In this document: piece by piece, positions 25,941-33,580 of the stretch | How positions within the stretch are numbered: the stretch's first letter is position 1 | How the letters are laid out: each line of letters begins with the position of its first letter | Assembly (NCBI RefSeq): GCF_006788895.1 | Contig: NZ_VFRA01000001.1 | Span: forward strand, 2,232,001-2,296,000 | Origin: Rhodoglobus vestalii | GTDB taxonomy: Bacteria; Actinomycetota; Actinomycetes; Actinomycetales; Microbacteriaceae | DNA length: 64,000 nt | Direction of reading: 5' to 3' | The notes under the pieces: model-generated | Told to the model about the DNA's origin: nothing | Seen by the model: the letters and a program-made list of their open reading frames with translations, nothing else | The model's database searches: none | Made by a program: the position numbers and the translations under genes

Positions 25941-26100
25941 TTCGGTCACTTCCGATCGACGTTCGAGAGCTCCGGAGAGCAAAAAATCGTCAGAATGTGT
26001 TTTTGGCGATGAGCACCAATTTGAGCCAAAAATCACAGGTCAAATAAAAATCAGCGGATTTCCGCGGAGTTGCCCAAAATCTGTACCAGACTACTTTCCT

Positions 26101-26368
26101 TGTACCAGATTGGGTTTGGTACAGAAGTGACCAGTTGATTGCTGGGAAGGGGGCCCTCTACTACTACTTGTACCTTTGTACTTAAGAGAGATATATACAC
26201 TACGAGGCAGAGGGTATGTATATATAGGGGCCTAGGTATCCATATATATCAATAGGTTTTCTCTCTATAGGGGTACTGTACAAACCTGGTACACGAGTAC
26301 AGACCCGTTTTGGGCCCAAAATCCTATATAAACACTGGGAACTTCTGTACCAAACCCAATCTGGTACA
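26101..26368. promoter_or_regulatory. Inverted pair of TGTACCA-N9-TGGTACA palindromes around an AT-rich core (copy 1)
   Basis: TGTACCA-N9-TGGTACA at 26101-26123 and again at 26346-26368. The two sites with their flank form an exact 28-base inverted repeat of each other (26101-26128 versus 26341-26368). Between them lie about 210 AT-rich bases with ATATATAC and TATATATA stretches. At least six more GTAC-centred half-sites occur between 25784 and 26400. This looks like a multi-site protein-binding region such as an origin, a partition centromere or a repressor array. Confidence 0.65.
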
Positions 26369-26404
26369 GAAAAAGCAACCTGGTACAGCCCAAATCCGTA
26401 CCCC

Positions 26405-26868
26405 GATGCCACGCACAGGTTTTTCGTGCGCCCAATTCCCTCATCAGGCGATCCCGAAATTGCCCCGTTCCCGACACCGCTCCCGGCGCCATAATCGACC
26501 AATGGATTGAGGCTGCCGCAGGGGTTCTCAAGGCCTCCGGACAGGCCCATTTTTATGGACATTTATCTGGCAGGAATTGCGTTCCGCCAAGATGGTGTTC
26601 CGGACATCCCCAGTACCCAGTTTTCGGCCTCCCCTGCCGGGGCTCTGCGAGCAGGGAATCCGCACCCCGTTCGTCGCGCCAATCATCGTTCGGACACTGC
26701 TTCGCGGAGCCCATCGGATCAAGCCCAGACCTCAGTCACCGGCCGGTCAGATTCTCGCGGCGGTGGACGACGGGGCTTCATCTCCGGGCCCGCCTCATCC
26801 AGCTTGTGAAGCGCCGCAACACCCTCATTACCTTCGTGGCCAAAGACGAACACTGGTTTTAGCACTCG
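26405..26868 (+). pseudogene. Decayed copy of the 30809 hypothetical gene
   Basis: Matches the gene at 30809-31234 but in different frames: a DQW-I-EAAAGVL-equivalent stretch near 26500, then GIRTPFVAPIIVRTLLRGAH and RIKPRPQSPAGQILAAVDDG in one frame, with the ends in others. Several indels separate the segments. No product is expected. Confidence 0.65.
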
Positions 26869-27257
26869 AACGAAGACACCCGCCCGCGAGCACGCGGCGG
26901 ACCGGAATTTATTACTGCCCACGTCCCGACAAGTCGAGGCGGGTTCGACGACAGATCGAGCCTCCACCTCGCCGCCTAAAGCCTTCAGTGCCCCGTTAAG
27001 GCGATGGATGCGTCACATTCTCTATCGACTGCTTGGTCCCTCAAAACGAGCGCTCACGGCGCTTGTGTGGGTTGTGAGCGCGCGAGACGGCGGTTGCTGC
27101 CCCTCCGCTTCACTCCGGGTCTTCTCCAACAGGCCCATCCCGACGAGCACGGTGACGAGCACGGTGACGAGCACGGTGACGAGCACAGCGACGTCAGTCA
27201 TCTGCAACAGTGCCGTTGCCTGATTGCCACCGATGCCGCGCATGAACATAGTAGAAT
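26869..27257. other. Region between module copy 1 and the XRE gene
   Basis: About 390 bases without a supported plus-strand gene. It contains the 12-bp tandem repeat at 27142-27193. On the reverse strand an 82-codon frame (27270 to 27022) reads through that repeat as a single hydrophobic helix; I keep it as an observation, not a gene. Confidence 0.4.
27142..27193. repeat. 12-bp tandem repeat (GACGAGCACGGT)
   Basis: Three exact copies of GACGAGCACGGT followed by a fourth copy ending AGC instead of GGT. Read on the reverse strand in one frame it encodes repeated V-L-V-T, giving a membrane-like stretch. Copy number is likely variable by slippage. Confidence 0.8.
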
Positions 27258-27269
27258 TGCGTATACGCA
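27258..27269. promoter_or_regulatory. Palindromic operator for the XRE gene
   Basis: TGCGTATACGCA is a perfect 12-base palindrome 15 bases before the GTG start at 27285 and directly after TAGAAT, a plausible -10 box. Position and symmetry suit autorepression by the XRE protein. Confidence 0.6.
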
Positions 27270-27284
27270 CAGATTGGAGTCGTT

Positions 27285-28058
27285 GTGGAAGCCAAAGAGC
27301 TCGTTCGTTCGATGCGCCTCATCGGCGGTCTATCGCAGGTCGACCTCGCGAATCTGGCAGGTGTTGCCGCATCAACGATCAGTCGCATTGAGCGAGGCTC
27401 TCTGGAACCGACGTGGTCGATCATGAGTCGACTGCTCGACTCAGCGGGATACCGTCAGACCGGTGATCTGACGTCCCTCGGAGACAACGCCGCGGTCGCT
27501 GCTGCCCGTATCGCGCTGGGTGAGACCATCGACGCGCGCTTAGACGACGCTCGGGTCAACGGCTGGCTCGAACGCTGGAAGAAGGCCCGCTTCATCGACG
27601 AGACCGAAAGAGTTCGGGACATCGGAAAGCTTGGCGCACAGGCTGGGATCGCGTCCCGGATCTTCGACCGCCCGAACGAGAGGCAGTCGGTCGTCTACGA
27701 CAGGCCGTGGCAGAACATCGTCGCGGCCTTGGCCTCCTCCGGGGTGCGGTACGCGGTCTCGGGCATCACCGCGACGAGTCTGACCCGCACACGTGACGGT
27801 GCCGCGTGGCCGTTGATCTACGTCGACTCGGTGCCACAAGCACTCCAGGCCGCTGAGCTTCGCCCCCAGGCGACTGCGGGGCCGCGGGTGACTCTGATGA
27901 GTTTCGACCGGGTGGCGGCATCCGGAATTGTCGACGAGGACGGCATCGCCTTCGTCAGCCCCGGACAGGCCCTCATCGACTCTTATGCAGGACCCGGCCG
28001 AATGGCCGACCTTGCCGACGCTGTCGCATCGCGCTGGATGGCCGGGGCGGTTGCATGA
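27285..28058 (+). CDS. XRE-family HTH protein, probable type IV antitoxin
   Basis: 257 residues from a GTG with TTGGAG about 8 bases upstream. The HTH occupies residues 5-60 (LSQVDLANLAGVAASTISRI). Residues 130-255 form a second domain with VRYAVSGITATSLTRT, YVDSVPQALQAAELRPQA and SPGQALIDSYAGPGRMADLA, reminiscent of the transcriptional-regulator half of AbiEi-like antitoxins. The stop overlaps the start of a nucleotidyltransferase-like gene. It probably represses the operon via the palindrome at 27258. Confidence 0.75.
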   Translation: MEAKELVRSMRLIGGLSQVDLANLAGVAASTISRIERGSLEPTWSIMSRLLDSAGYRQTGDLTSLGDNAAVAAARIALGETIDARLDDARVNGWLERWKKARFIDETERVRDIGKLGAQAGIASRIFDRPNERQSVVYDRPWQNIVAALASSGVRYAVSGITATSLTRTRDGAAWPLIYVDSVPQALQAAELRPQATAGPRVTLMSFDRVAASGIVDEDGIAFVSPGQALIDSYAGPGRMADLADAVASRWMAGAVA

Positions 28059-29014
28059 TGGCCGAGCCGAAGTGGACTGTCGGATCGAACCAGCACGAGA
28101 AGACGCCAGCAATGAGCTCGACTCCCGGGCCCACACCGCCGGAGATCTCACTGGTCGCGACGAACTCGTACATGACGCTCGGCCCCGAGATTTTGGAATC
28201 TCGGAAGCTGCTACTGAAAGTGATCGGTCTGCTCAAGAAGCAGTCCAAAGCCCTCACCGTACTGGGCGCGCACGCCGTCTTCGAGCAGACGAAGACGATC
28301 GTGGACCTCCCGTCGATGGACTCGACGAACGATGCGGACCTCGGCGTCACGCCGGAGTTCCTCCTAGACCTGCCGCTGCTCAGCGACATCATGGACTCGG
28401 CCGGCCTTGAGCCGGCAAGCAACAGCAGGCCCGGTGTTTGGGGCCTCAAATCCGAGCGCGACCTCGACCTGCGCCAGCGGCTCACGATCGACCTGATCGC
28501 CCCAGCATCCGTCGCAGGAAGCGGCCGCCGCAGCGCCGAAGTCGGCCCGCACGGGAAGCGCTCCGTCTCGAAGACGACCGGCACCGAGCTGAGCCTTATC
28601 GACCGCCAGTGGATGGAGATCGACTCGCTCGACAGTACGCCGAACGGCGAGGGCTACGTCGCAGGAGTTGCCGCGCTAGTCTGCGCGAAGGTGTACAAGA
28701 TCTTCGACCGCATCGACCCGACAGAGCTGACCCGGAACCCCGAGCGGTTCAAGCCGAAGGACGTTTCGGACCTCTTCCGACTTATGGTTGCGATGGATGG
28801 TGCAGAGGTCAGAGGCGTCTTCGAACGTGGCATCGCCAACCCGGACATCGCCGTTGCTGTCGTTGAAGGGAAACGTCGCCTGCTCGCGCTCCGTGATCTC
28901 GGAGACGGAGACTGGATTGCCGACCAGGTTATCCGCCAGTGGGGAGACGAAGTTCTAGAACGACCACAGATCCAGAGCGTCGTCTATGAGTGGTTCACCG
29001 ATTTCAGCAGCTGA
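28055..29014 (+). CDS. AbiEii-like nucleotidyltransferase, probable toxin
   Basis: 319 residues if started at 28055 (ATG overlapping the upstream stop); the first ~35 residues look disordered and a later Met (residue 20 or 40) could also serve. The nucleotidyltransferase fold shows as ALTVLGAHAVFEQTK followed by the acidic motif TNDADLGV, then LRQRLTIDLIAPASVAGSG and a helical C-terminal half (VCAKVYKIFDRIDPTELTRN, KPKDVSDLFRLMVAMDG). With the XRE gene it forms a pair between two copies of the large repeat, that is, it is the cargo of the duplicated region. Confidence 0.7.
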   Translation: MMAEPKWTVGSNQHEKTPAMSSTPGPTPPEISLVATNSYMTLGPEILESRKLLLKVIGLLKKQSKALTVLGAHAVFEQTKTIVDLPSMDSTNDADLGVTPEFLLDLPLLSDIMDSAGLEPASNSRPGVWGLKSERDLDLRQRLTIDLIAPASVAGSGRRSAEVGPHGKRSVSKTTGTELSLIDRQWMEIDSLDSTPNGEGYVAGVAALVCAKVYKIFDRIDPTELTRNPERFKPKDVSDLFRLMVAMDGAEVRGVFERGIANPDIAVAVVEGKRRLLALRDLGDGDWIADQVIRQWGDEVLERPQIQSVVYEWFTDFSS

Positions 29015-29207
29015 CACCGATGGCTGCATCCGCCTACCGATAGACGAAACCGGATCCCACTGACCCCTGCACGCCCACAGCGGGCACATGACCGGCACCT
29101 GCCGCGGACGTCTACGACAAACGCGCCCCAACGCCCTGCTTCCACCCGCAGTACCGGTCGCCGCCGACCTCACACTCTTCTAACCCGCCCCCGCACACCT
29201 CTGGGGT

Positions 29208-29795
29208 ATGGAGACATTGCGTGAGAAACATCTTGGCGGCATCAGCACCAACCCTGGGAGGTTCGCCGCCCACCGGCGGGCCGAATCAGACACCACCCTG
29301 AACTGTGTCCCCGTCGAGCTCGCCGGCGGTCACACAGTCAATCTGACCCCCGGAATCCTCGACCATCACGCCCGAGAAGCACTGACCGGCGGGCAATGTG
29401 TCGCCCTCGCAGTCGCCCTCGCCGATACCCTTGACGTCGACACCATCAGCGTCCTCATCGACACCTCCGGCGCAGAAAGAATTGCGCATGCCTGGGTCGA
29501 AGACCCCGACGACTGCGAACTGATGTTTGATGGAAACGGGCGGAACAACATCGACCAATACCTTGACGAGTTTTACCGCAACCGCATCGAAACCTGTGGT
29601 AACTGTGACGGCTGCGAAGACATGTGGGGATGCGAAAATGCCACCGACGGACAAGAGGGGTTGGAGCTCAGATTCATCCCCAAAGACGAACTGCGCCAGA
29701 TCGAAAGCACACCCCTAGGGCAAGGCCTTCCACCCCAAGAATGGGAACTCGCACGCAGCTTCACCACACCGCTACTCGCCCACCACCCCGGCTAA
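29208..29795 (+). CDS. Hypothetical protein with possible papain-like Cys-His motif
   Basis: 195 residues from the ATG at 29208. N-terminus NPGRFAAHRRAESDTT is of a type common in actinobacterial phage and plasmid proteins. The middle has ALTGGQCVALAVALADTL followed 40 residues later by ERIAHAWVEDPDD and MFDGNG. A Cys at a helix start, then His, then Asp fits a papain/transglutaminase-like fold, though this is inference. A CGNCDGCEDMWGC cluster near residue 130 suggests metal binding. Alone between the XRE pair and module copy 2. Confidence 0.6.
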   Translation: METLREKHLGGISTNPGRFAAHRRAESDTTLNCVPVELAGGHTVNLTPGILDHHAREALTGGQCVALAVALADTLDVDTISVLIDTSGAERIAHAWVEDPDDCELMFDGNGRNNIDQYLDEFYRNRIETCGNCDGCEDMWGCENATDGQEGLELRFIPKDELRQIESTPLGQGLPPQEWELARSFTTPLLAHHPG

Positions 29796-30247
29796 ACACC
29801 GCAGAATAAGAGGCTGACACCCACCGCCTAAACGACCTCACAGCAGGTCTGCGAGCGTCACACAATCAAGCTCAAACTCAGCCCGCACAGCACCTCCGGG
29901 GACGGGTTTCCGCTACCAGAAATTCATGCTGCCGCAGGGCGAAATGTGGCCTGTGGGTGATGCCGCAAAGGCGTCTGTCAGAGGCCGTTTCGACGTCTGA
30001 AAACAGGGTGGTTTCGATGAGTGAAAGACGTGCGGAAAATGGGGTTGAGGAGAGCCGAAAAGTGCTCCCCTGTGACAGGGTGTGGACGGGTTGTGGTGGG
30101 GGCATTCAGGCACCGAATTCACCTGATTCCTGCCCCCAAAATGCCGCCCTGAGCACCAAATCTTGTACCCCGGTTTCGGCATTCGGGGTCGAATATCTGT
30201 ACCAGAACGGTCCGTTCGGGGGCAGGAACTGACCTCTCGGAGGTGTT

Positions 30248-30322
30248 TTTGGGGAAGATTTCGTCGATCGGTCGACCTTTTTGGGGAAGATCTTGCATCG
30301 GTGTCGACCGTTTGGGGAAGAT
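30248..30322 (+). repeat. Three iterons TTTGGGGAAGAT (copy 2)
   Basis: TTTGGGGAAGAT at 30248-30259, 30280-30291 and 30311-30322, with the same 32 and 31 base spacing as in copy 1 although the bases between and left of them have diverged. Retained sequence and spacing argue for a binding function. Confidence 0.75.
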
Positions 30323-30483
30323 TTCGGTTACCTCCGATCGACGTTCGAGAGCTCCGGAGAGCAAAAATCGCGCGATTGACTTTTTTGGTGATGAGCACCA
30401 ATTTGGGCCAAAAAGCGAAGGTCAAATAAAAATCAGCGGATTTACGCGGAAGTTGCCGAAAATCTGTACTCGACTACTTTCCT

Positions 30484-30751
30484 TGTACCAGATTGGGTTT
30501 GGTACAGAAGTGCCCAGTTGTTTGCTGGGAAGGGGGCCCTCTACTACTACTTGTACCTTTGTACTTAAGAGAGATATATACACTACGAGGCAGAGGGTAT
30601 GTATATATAGGGGCCTAGGTATCCATATATATCAATAGGTTTTCTCTCTATAGGGGTACTGTGCAAACCTGGTACACGAGTACAGACCCGTTTTGGGCCC
30701 AAAATCCTATATAAACACTGGGAACTTCTGTACCAAACCCAATCTGGTACA
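30484..30751. promoter_or_regulatory. Inverted pair of TGTACCA-N9-TGGTACA palindromes (copy 2)
   Basis: Same layout as in copy 1: a 28-base arm at 30484-30511 and its exact inverted partner at 30724-30751 surround the AT-rich core. The left arm is followed by a CCCAG/GCTGGG dyad. Near identity with copy 1 over this noncoding stretch is the strongest conservation in the island. Confidence 0.65.
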
Positions 30752-30808
30752 GAAAAAGCAACCCGGTACAGCCCAAATCCGTACCCCGATGCCGCGCACA
30801 GAGATTTT

Positions 30809-31234
30809 GTGCACCCAAACCCAGCTTCAGGTGACCCCGAAAATCGCCTTGTCTCCGGCTCCGTAATCGACCAATGGATTGAGGCTGCCGCAGGGGTTCT
30901 CACGACCTCCGGCCAGCCCCATTTTATGGACATCGATTTGGCCAGAATTGCCTTCCACGATCAGGGTGTTCCACCCATCCCCAATAACCGTTTCACCGCC
31001 TCACTGGCAAGGCTCTGCCAGAGCGAAATCCTCACCCCATTTGTCGCGCCGATCATCATCCGGACGCTGCTTCGCGGACCGCACAGAATCAGGCCCCGAC
31101 CGTCATCACCGGCAGGACAAATCCTGAGCGCAATCGATGACGAAGGTGGGATCTCCGGCCCGCGTCTCATCCAGCTTGTGAGACGCCGCAACAGTCTCAT
31201 TACCTTCACCTCGAATGAAGAAAACTGGTTCTGA
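30809..31234 (+). CDS. Hypothetical protein encoded in the duplicated module
   Basis: 141 residues from a GTG at 30809 (no ATG in frame near it). Soluble; contains VIDQWIEAAAGVLTTSGQPH, FVAPIIIRTLLRGPHRI and SGPRLIQLVRRRNSLITFTS. A helix-turn-helix is possible in the last third but weak. It is followed at once by the nucleotide-kinase operon and preceded by the GTAC array, so it could be the protein that acts on that array; no family recognised. A broken copy is at 26405-26868. Confidence 0.55.
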   Translation: MHPNPASGDPENRLVSGSVIDQWIEAAAGVLTTSGQPHFMDIDLARIAFHDQGVPPIPNNRFTASLARLCQSEILTPFVAPIIIRTLLRGPHRIRPRPSSPAGQILSAIDDEGGISGPRLIQLVRRRNSLITFTSNEENWF

Positions 31235-31290
31235 CCATCATGCCCAAACAGGTTTCACACCCGGCTCAGATCCAATTGCATAGAGCAGCC

Positions 31291-31890
31291 ATGACTACAC
31301 TTCCAGCACTCATCGGTTTCGGCGGCAAGCCCGGCAGCGGCAAAGACACCGCAGCGGACCGACTCGTCGACAACAGCGGGTTCACCAAGGTAAACATGTC
31401 CACTGCTATTGCCGAACTCACCGCCATCATCAACCCCATCGTCGGACGTGCTCCGGGTGTCCGAGGTTTCTTCGGGAAGCTCGAACGCTACAACGATGTC
31501 GTTGCCCGTCGGGGTTTTACCGACGCCAAGAACCATTCCGAGGTGCGTTCAACCCTCCAGAACGTCGGGACGGGTGTTCGCGACGTCGTTGACGCCAACG
31601 TCTGGGCTGACATCGCCGCCCGAGTCATCAAGGCTCATCGTGATGCTGGCCGTCCGGTCGTGCTCTCCGGCGTCCGTTACCCCAACGAGGCGGATGTCAT
31701 CACGGAGGCTGGCGGCACACTGGTGTGGGTTGCTCGACCGGGGTTGGCTGAGGACACCAATAGCCAACATGCTGTCGAGAACTCCATCAGCCGCAGCGAC
31801 TTCGATGTCGTCATCGACAATGACGGTACGGTGGCTGAGCTTCATGCTGAGGCCGAAGCGCTGCACATTGCAATCGCGGGGGTGCGCTGA
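31291..31890 (+). CDS. Phage-type deoxynucleoside monophosphate kinase
   Basis: 199 residues from the ATG at 31291. P-loop GFGGKPGSGKDTAADRLV at residue 7, then HSEVRSTLQNVGTGVRDVVD and VVLSGVRYPNEADVITEAGG, a layout seen in phage dNMP kinases of the adenylate-kinase-like fold. It phosphorylates dNMPs to dNDPs for replication. The stop overlaps the start of the thymidylate kinase gene by one base. Such a kinase is normally carried by phages or large mobile elements. Confidence 0.8.
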   Translation: MTTLPALIGFGGKPGSGKDTAADRLVDNSGFTKVNMSTAIAELTAIINPIVGRAPGVRGFFGKLERYNDVVARRGFTDAKNHSEVRSTLQNVGTGVRDVVDANVWADIAARVIKAHRDAGRPVVLSGVRYPNEADVITEAGGTLVWVARPGLAEDTNSQHAVENSISRSDFDVVIDNDGTVAELHAEAEALHIAIAGVR

Positions 31891-32516
31891 TGTCGCGTGG
31901 ACTCTTCATCACCCTCGAAGGTGGTGACGGTGCGGGCAAAACCACTCAGGCTTCCCACATCGCTGGATATCTGTTGGAGCTCGGCGGTGAGGTACTTCGC
32001 ACCCGCGAGCCCGGCGGCACCGACGTCGGCGCGGAGATTCGTGCGATCGTCCTGGGCTCGAAAGGGTTTTTGGAACCTCGGGCTGAAGCTTTGCTGTTCG
32101 CTGCCGACCGTGCGCAGCACATCTCGACTCTGGTGGAGCCGGCGCTGGCCACTGGCACCCATGTTGTTCAGGATCGCTACTTCGATTCTTCGGTGGCGTA
32201 CCAGGGTGCTGGTCGTGCGCTTGACCCCGAATTGATTCGCGGTCTTAGCCTGTGGGCTGCCGGAGACCTCATCCCCGACCTGACCGTGCTCCTCGATTTG
32301 GAACCTGAACTCGCTGCGGCGCGCGCTGCGGCCGATGGCAAACCCGACCGCATCGAGGGTGAAGCCCATGAGTTTCGGGTTGAGCTCCGTCAGGAGTTTT
32401 TGAACATCGCTGCCCGTGAGCCTCAACGTTTTCTCATCGTTGACGCTTCGTTGCCGGAGTTTGACATCAAGCAAATTATTTTCAATCGTGTCCACCGGTT
32501 GGTGCACGCTCGATGA
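31890..32516 (+). CDS. tmk: Thymidylate kinase
   Basis: 208 residues. P-loop LEGGDGAGKTTQ at residue 8, DR(Y/H) motif in VVQDRYFDSSVAYQGAGRAL near residue 93, TREPGGTDVG near residue 39, and DLTVLLDLEPELAAARAAAD near residue 130. This is the normal Tmk architecture, converting dTMP to dTDP. Located in a mobile-looking operon with a second dNMP kinase, so it is probably an extra copy serving the element rather than the housekeeping gene. Confidence 0.92.
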   Translation: MSRGLFITLEGGDGAGKTTQASHIAGYLLELGGEVLRTREPGGTDVGAEIRAIVLGSKGFLEPRAEALLFAADRAQHISTLVEPALATGTHVVQDRYFDSSVAYQGAGRALDPELIRGLSLWAAGDLIPDLTVLLDLEPELAAARAAADGKPDRIEGEAHEFRVELRQEFLNIAAREPQRFLIVDASLPEFDIKQIIFNRVHRLVHAR

Positions 32517-32932
32517 CGGTTCGGGTGCTCATCACCGGCAGTCGCGAGTTTCTTGCGCGGGCTGTTGTTGCCGGAGCTATCAGCGCGGTTGCCCGCGAAC
32601 ATCCGGGTGAGGTTCTGATAATTGTCCATGGTGCTGCTCGCGGTGCGGACAGTATCGCGGGGGCTGTGGCCCGAGATTTTCCTGGCCGTCTGGTCGAAGA
32701 ACAACATGTTGTCACCGACTGGGGTTCGAAGGCCAACGGGACTTTTGATCGCACAGCAGGCCATCGACGCAATCAGCGCATGGTCGATGCCGGTGCCGTG
32801 GTGTGCTTGGCGTTCCCTGCCCGCGACCATAAAAGCGTTGGTACGTGGAGTTGTGTTGCGAAGGCGAAAGCTGCGGGTATCGAAGTTCGGGCGTTCTGGG
32901 ACCGGCCCGAAGACGAGACAGTCAGCGACTGA
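32513..32932 (+). CDS. SLOG-family protein (DUF2493, YspA-like)
   Basis: 139 residues starting by ATGA overlap with tmk. Features: VRVLITGSREFLARAVV at the start, IIVHGAARGADSIAGAVARD with the G-x-x-x-G-A-D motif near residue 40, and RNQRMVDAGAVVCLAFPARD near residue 83. DUF2493/SLOG proteins bind nucleotide-derived ligands and are frequent in phages and plasmids. Expected to act in the cytosol in nucleotide sensing or processing; reaction unknown. Confidence 0.82.
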   Translation: MTVRVLITGSREFLARAVVAGAISAVAREHPGEVLIIVHGAARGADSIAGAVARDFPGRLVEEQHVVTDWGSKANGTFDRTAGHRRNQRMVDAGAVVCLAFPARDHKSVGTWSCVAKAKAAGIEVRAFWDRPEDETVSD

Positions 32933-32968
32933 CCCCAGCCGAGGTTGACCTGCTCGCATAGGGCTGGC

Positions 32969-33289
32969 ATGGCCCAAGTCACCTCTCGCGATATCCGTGA
33001 GCTCATCGAACTCATCGACCGTCGCGCCGCTGGTGTTCAGGTTCACATCAGTCGCGATCCCGACGATGTCCCCTTTGTGCATCTGATCAATGTCCCGCCC
33101 ACCCAGCGTGGTTTCGGTCTTGGGCAGCGGACACTGGACCTCATCCGCCAGACGGCTGATGCCTGCGAGTGGACGTTGCGTCTACACCCGACCGGTGAAC
33201 TCGGCTCTGACTATGGCCGTCTTCCTGAGCTGGTTGATCACTGGGCTGCGGCTGCGGCTTGGGCTCTGAGGAGACACCTTTGTCGATAA
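32969..33289 (+). CDS. Small protein with GNAT-like motif
   Basis: 106 residues from the ATG at 32969. The segment PPTQRGFGLGQRTLDLIRQT followed by EWTLRLHPTG resembles the acetyl-CoA loop (R/Q-x-x-G-x-G/A) of GNAT enzymes in a minimal form, but the rest of the fold is not visible. Same strand and close spacing make it part of the nucleotide-kinase operon. Confidence 0.55.
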   Translation: MAQVTSRDIRELIELIDRRAAGVQVHISRDPDDVPFVHLINVPPTQRGFGLGQRTLDLIRQTADACEWTLRLHPTGELGSDYGRLPELVDHWAAAAAWALRRHLCR

Positions 33290-33333
33290 CATTATTGCTG
33301 TCGCTGTCCGTGTCGCGCTGAGGAGGCTTCACA

Positions 33334-33580
33334 GTGACGAAGTCGTTGTGGCCCGCCGTTTTGGCTGCTGGCATGGTCTGTGGCACGATTCTTGCGGCCG
33401 AACCCAACCTCACCGTCGGCGCTCAGGGGGCCCGTGAGGCCCTAGCAGCGTCTCGACGACCAATTTGCTGCTGTGATGGCTGCTGGGGCGCTGGTGCTCT
33501 GCCTGGTGGGCGTGGTGGGCACTTTGGTGCTGACCCGTCGCACCGCACGGCCGCAACGCGGCGCGGAGCAGGCTCCGTGA
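33334..33580 (+). pseudogene. Small membrane protein gene, apparently frameshifted
   Basis: Starts at a GTG with GAGGAGG about 8 bases upstream: TKSLWPAVLAAGMVCGTIL (first membrane helix) continues to about 33455. One frame over it goes on as LDDQFAAVMAAGALVLCLVG, VVGTLVLTRRTARPQR to a stop at 33580 (second helix). The two halves together would be a two-helix membrane protein. Either one base is lost near 33440-33460, or there are two small ORFs (the second could start at the ATG at 33474). Confidence 0.45.

Larger units (their letters stand above)
25600..26868 (+). repeat. Large direct repeat, module copy 1 (iterons, AT-rich core, GTAC sites, broken ORF)
   Basis: About 1.27 kb corresponding to 29970-31234, offset about 4.38 kb, same orientation. 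In order it contains three iterons (25866-25940), several GTAC-centred sites, an AT-rich core at 26160-26280, a second GTAC cluster and a decayed small ORF. The 300 bases from 26098 to 26400 differ from copy 2 at only about five positions by eye, whereas the ORF part is clearly more diverged and carries frameshifts. Confidence 0.85.
29970..31234 (+). repeat. Large direct repeat, module copy 2 (intact ORF)
   Basis: Counterpart of 25600-26868 with the same order of parts: iterons at 30248-30322, GTAC sites (TGTACCA-N9-TGGTACA at 30484-30506 and again near 30729-30751), AT-rich core at about 30545-30660 and the ORF at 30809. In this copy the ORF is intact, so copy 2 is probably the ancestral or functional one. 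Confidence 0.85.

Noticed and set aside
25668..26036. Minus-strand frame with repeated IFPKRST / DLPQK peptides
   Set aside because: The peptide repeat is just the translation of the 31-32 base iterons; no family and no good start.
27142..27193. CRISPR-like or minisatellite array
   Set aside because: Units are 12 bases without spacers and there is no cas gene; it is a plain tandem repeat.
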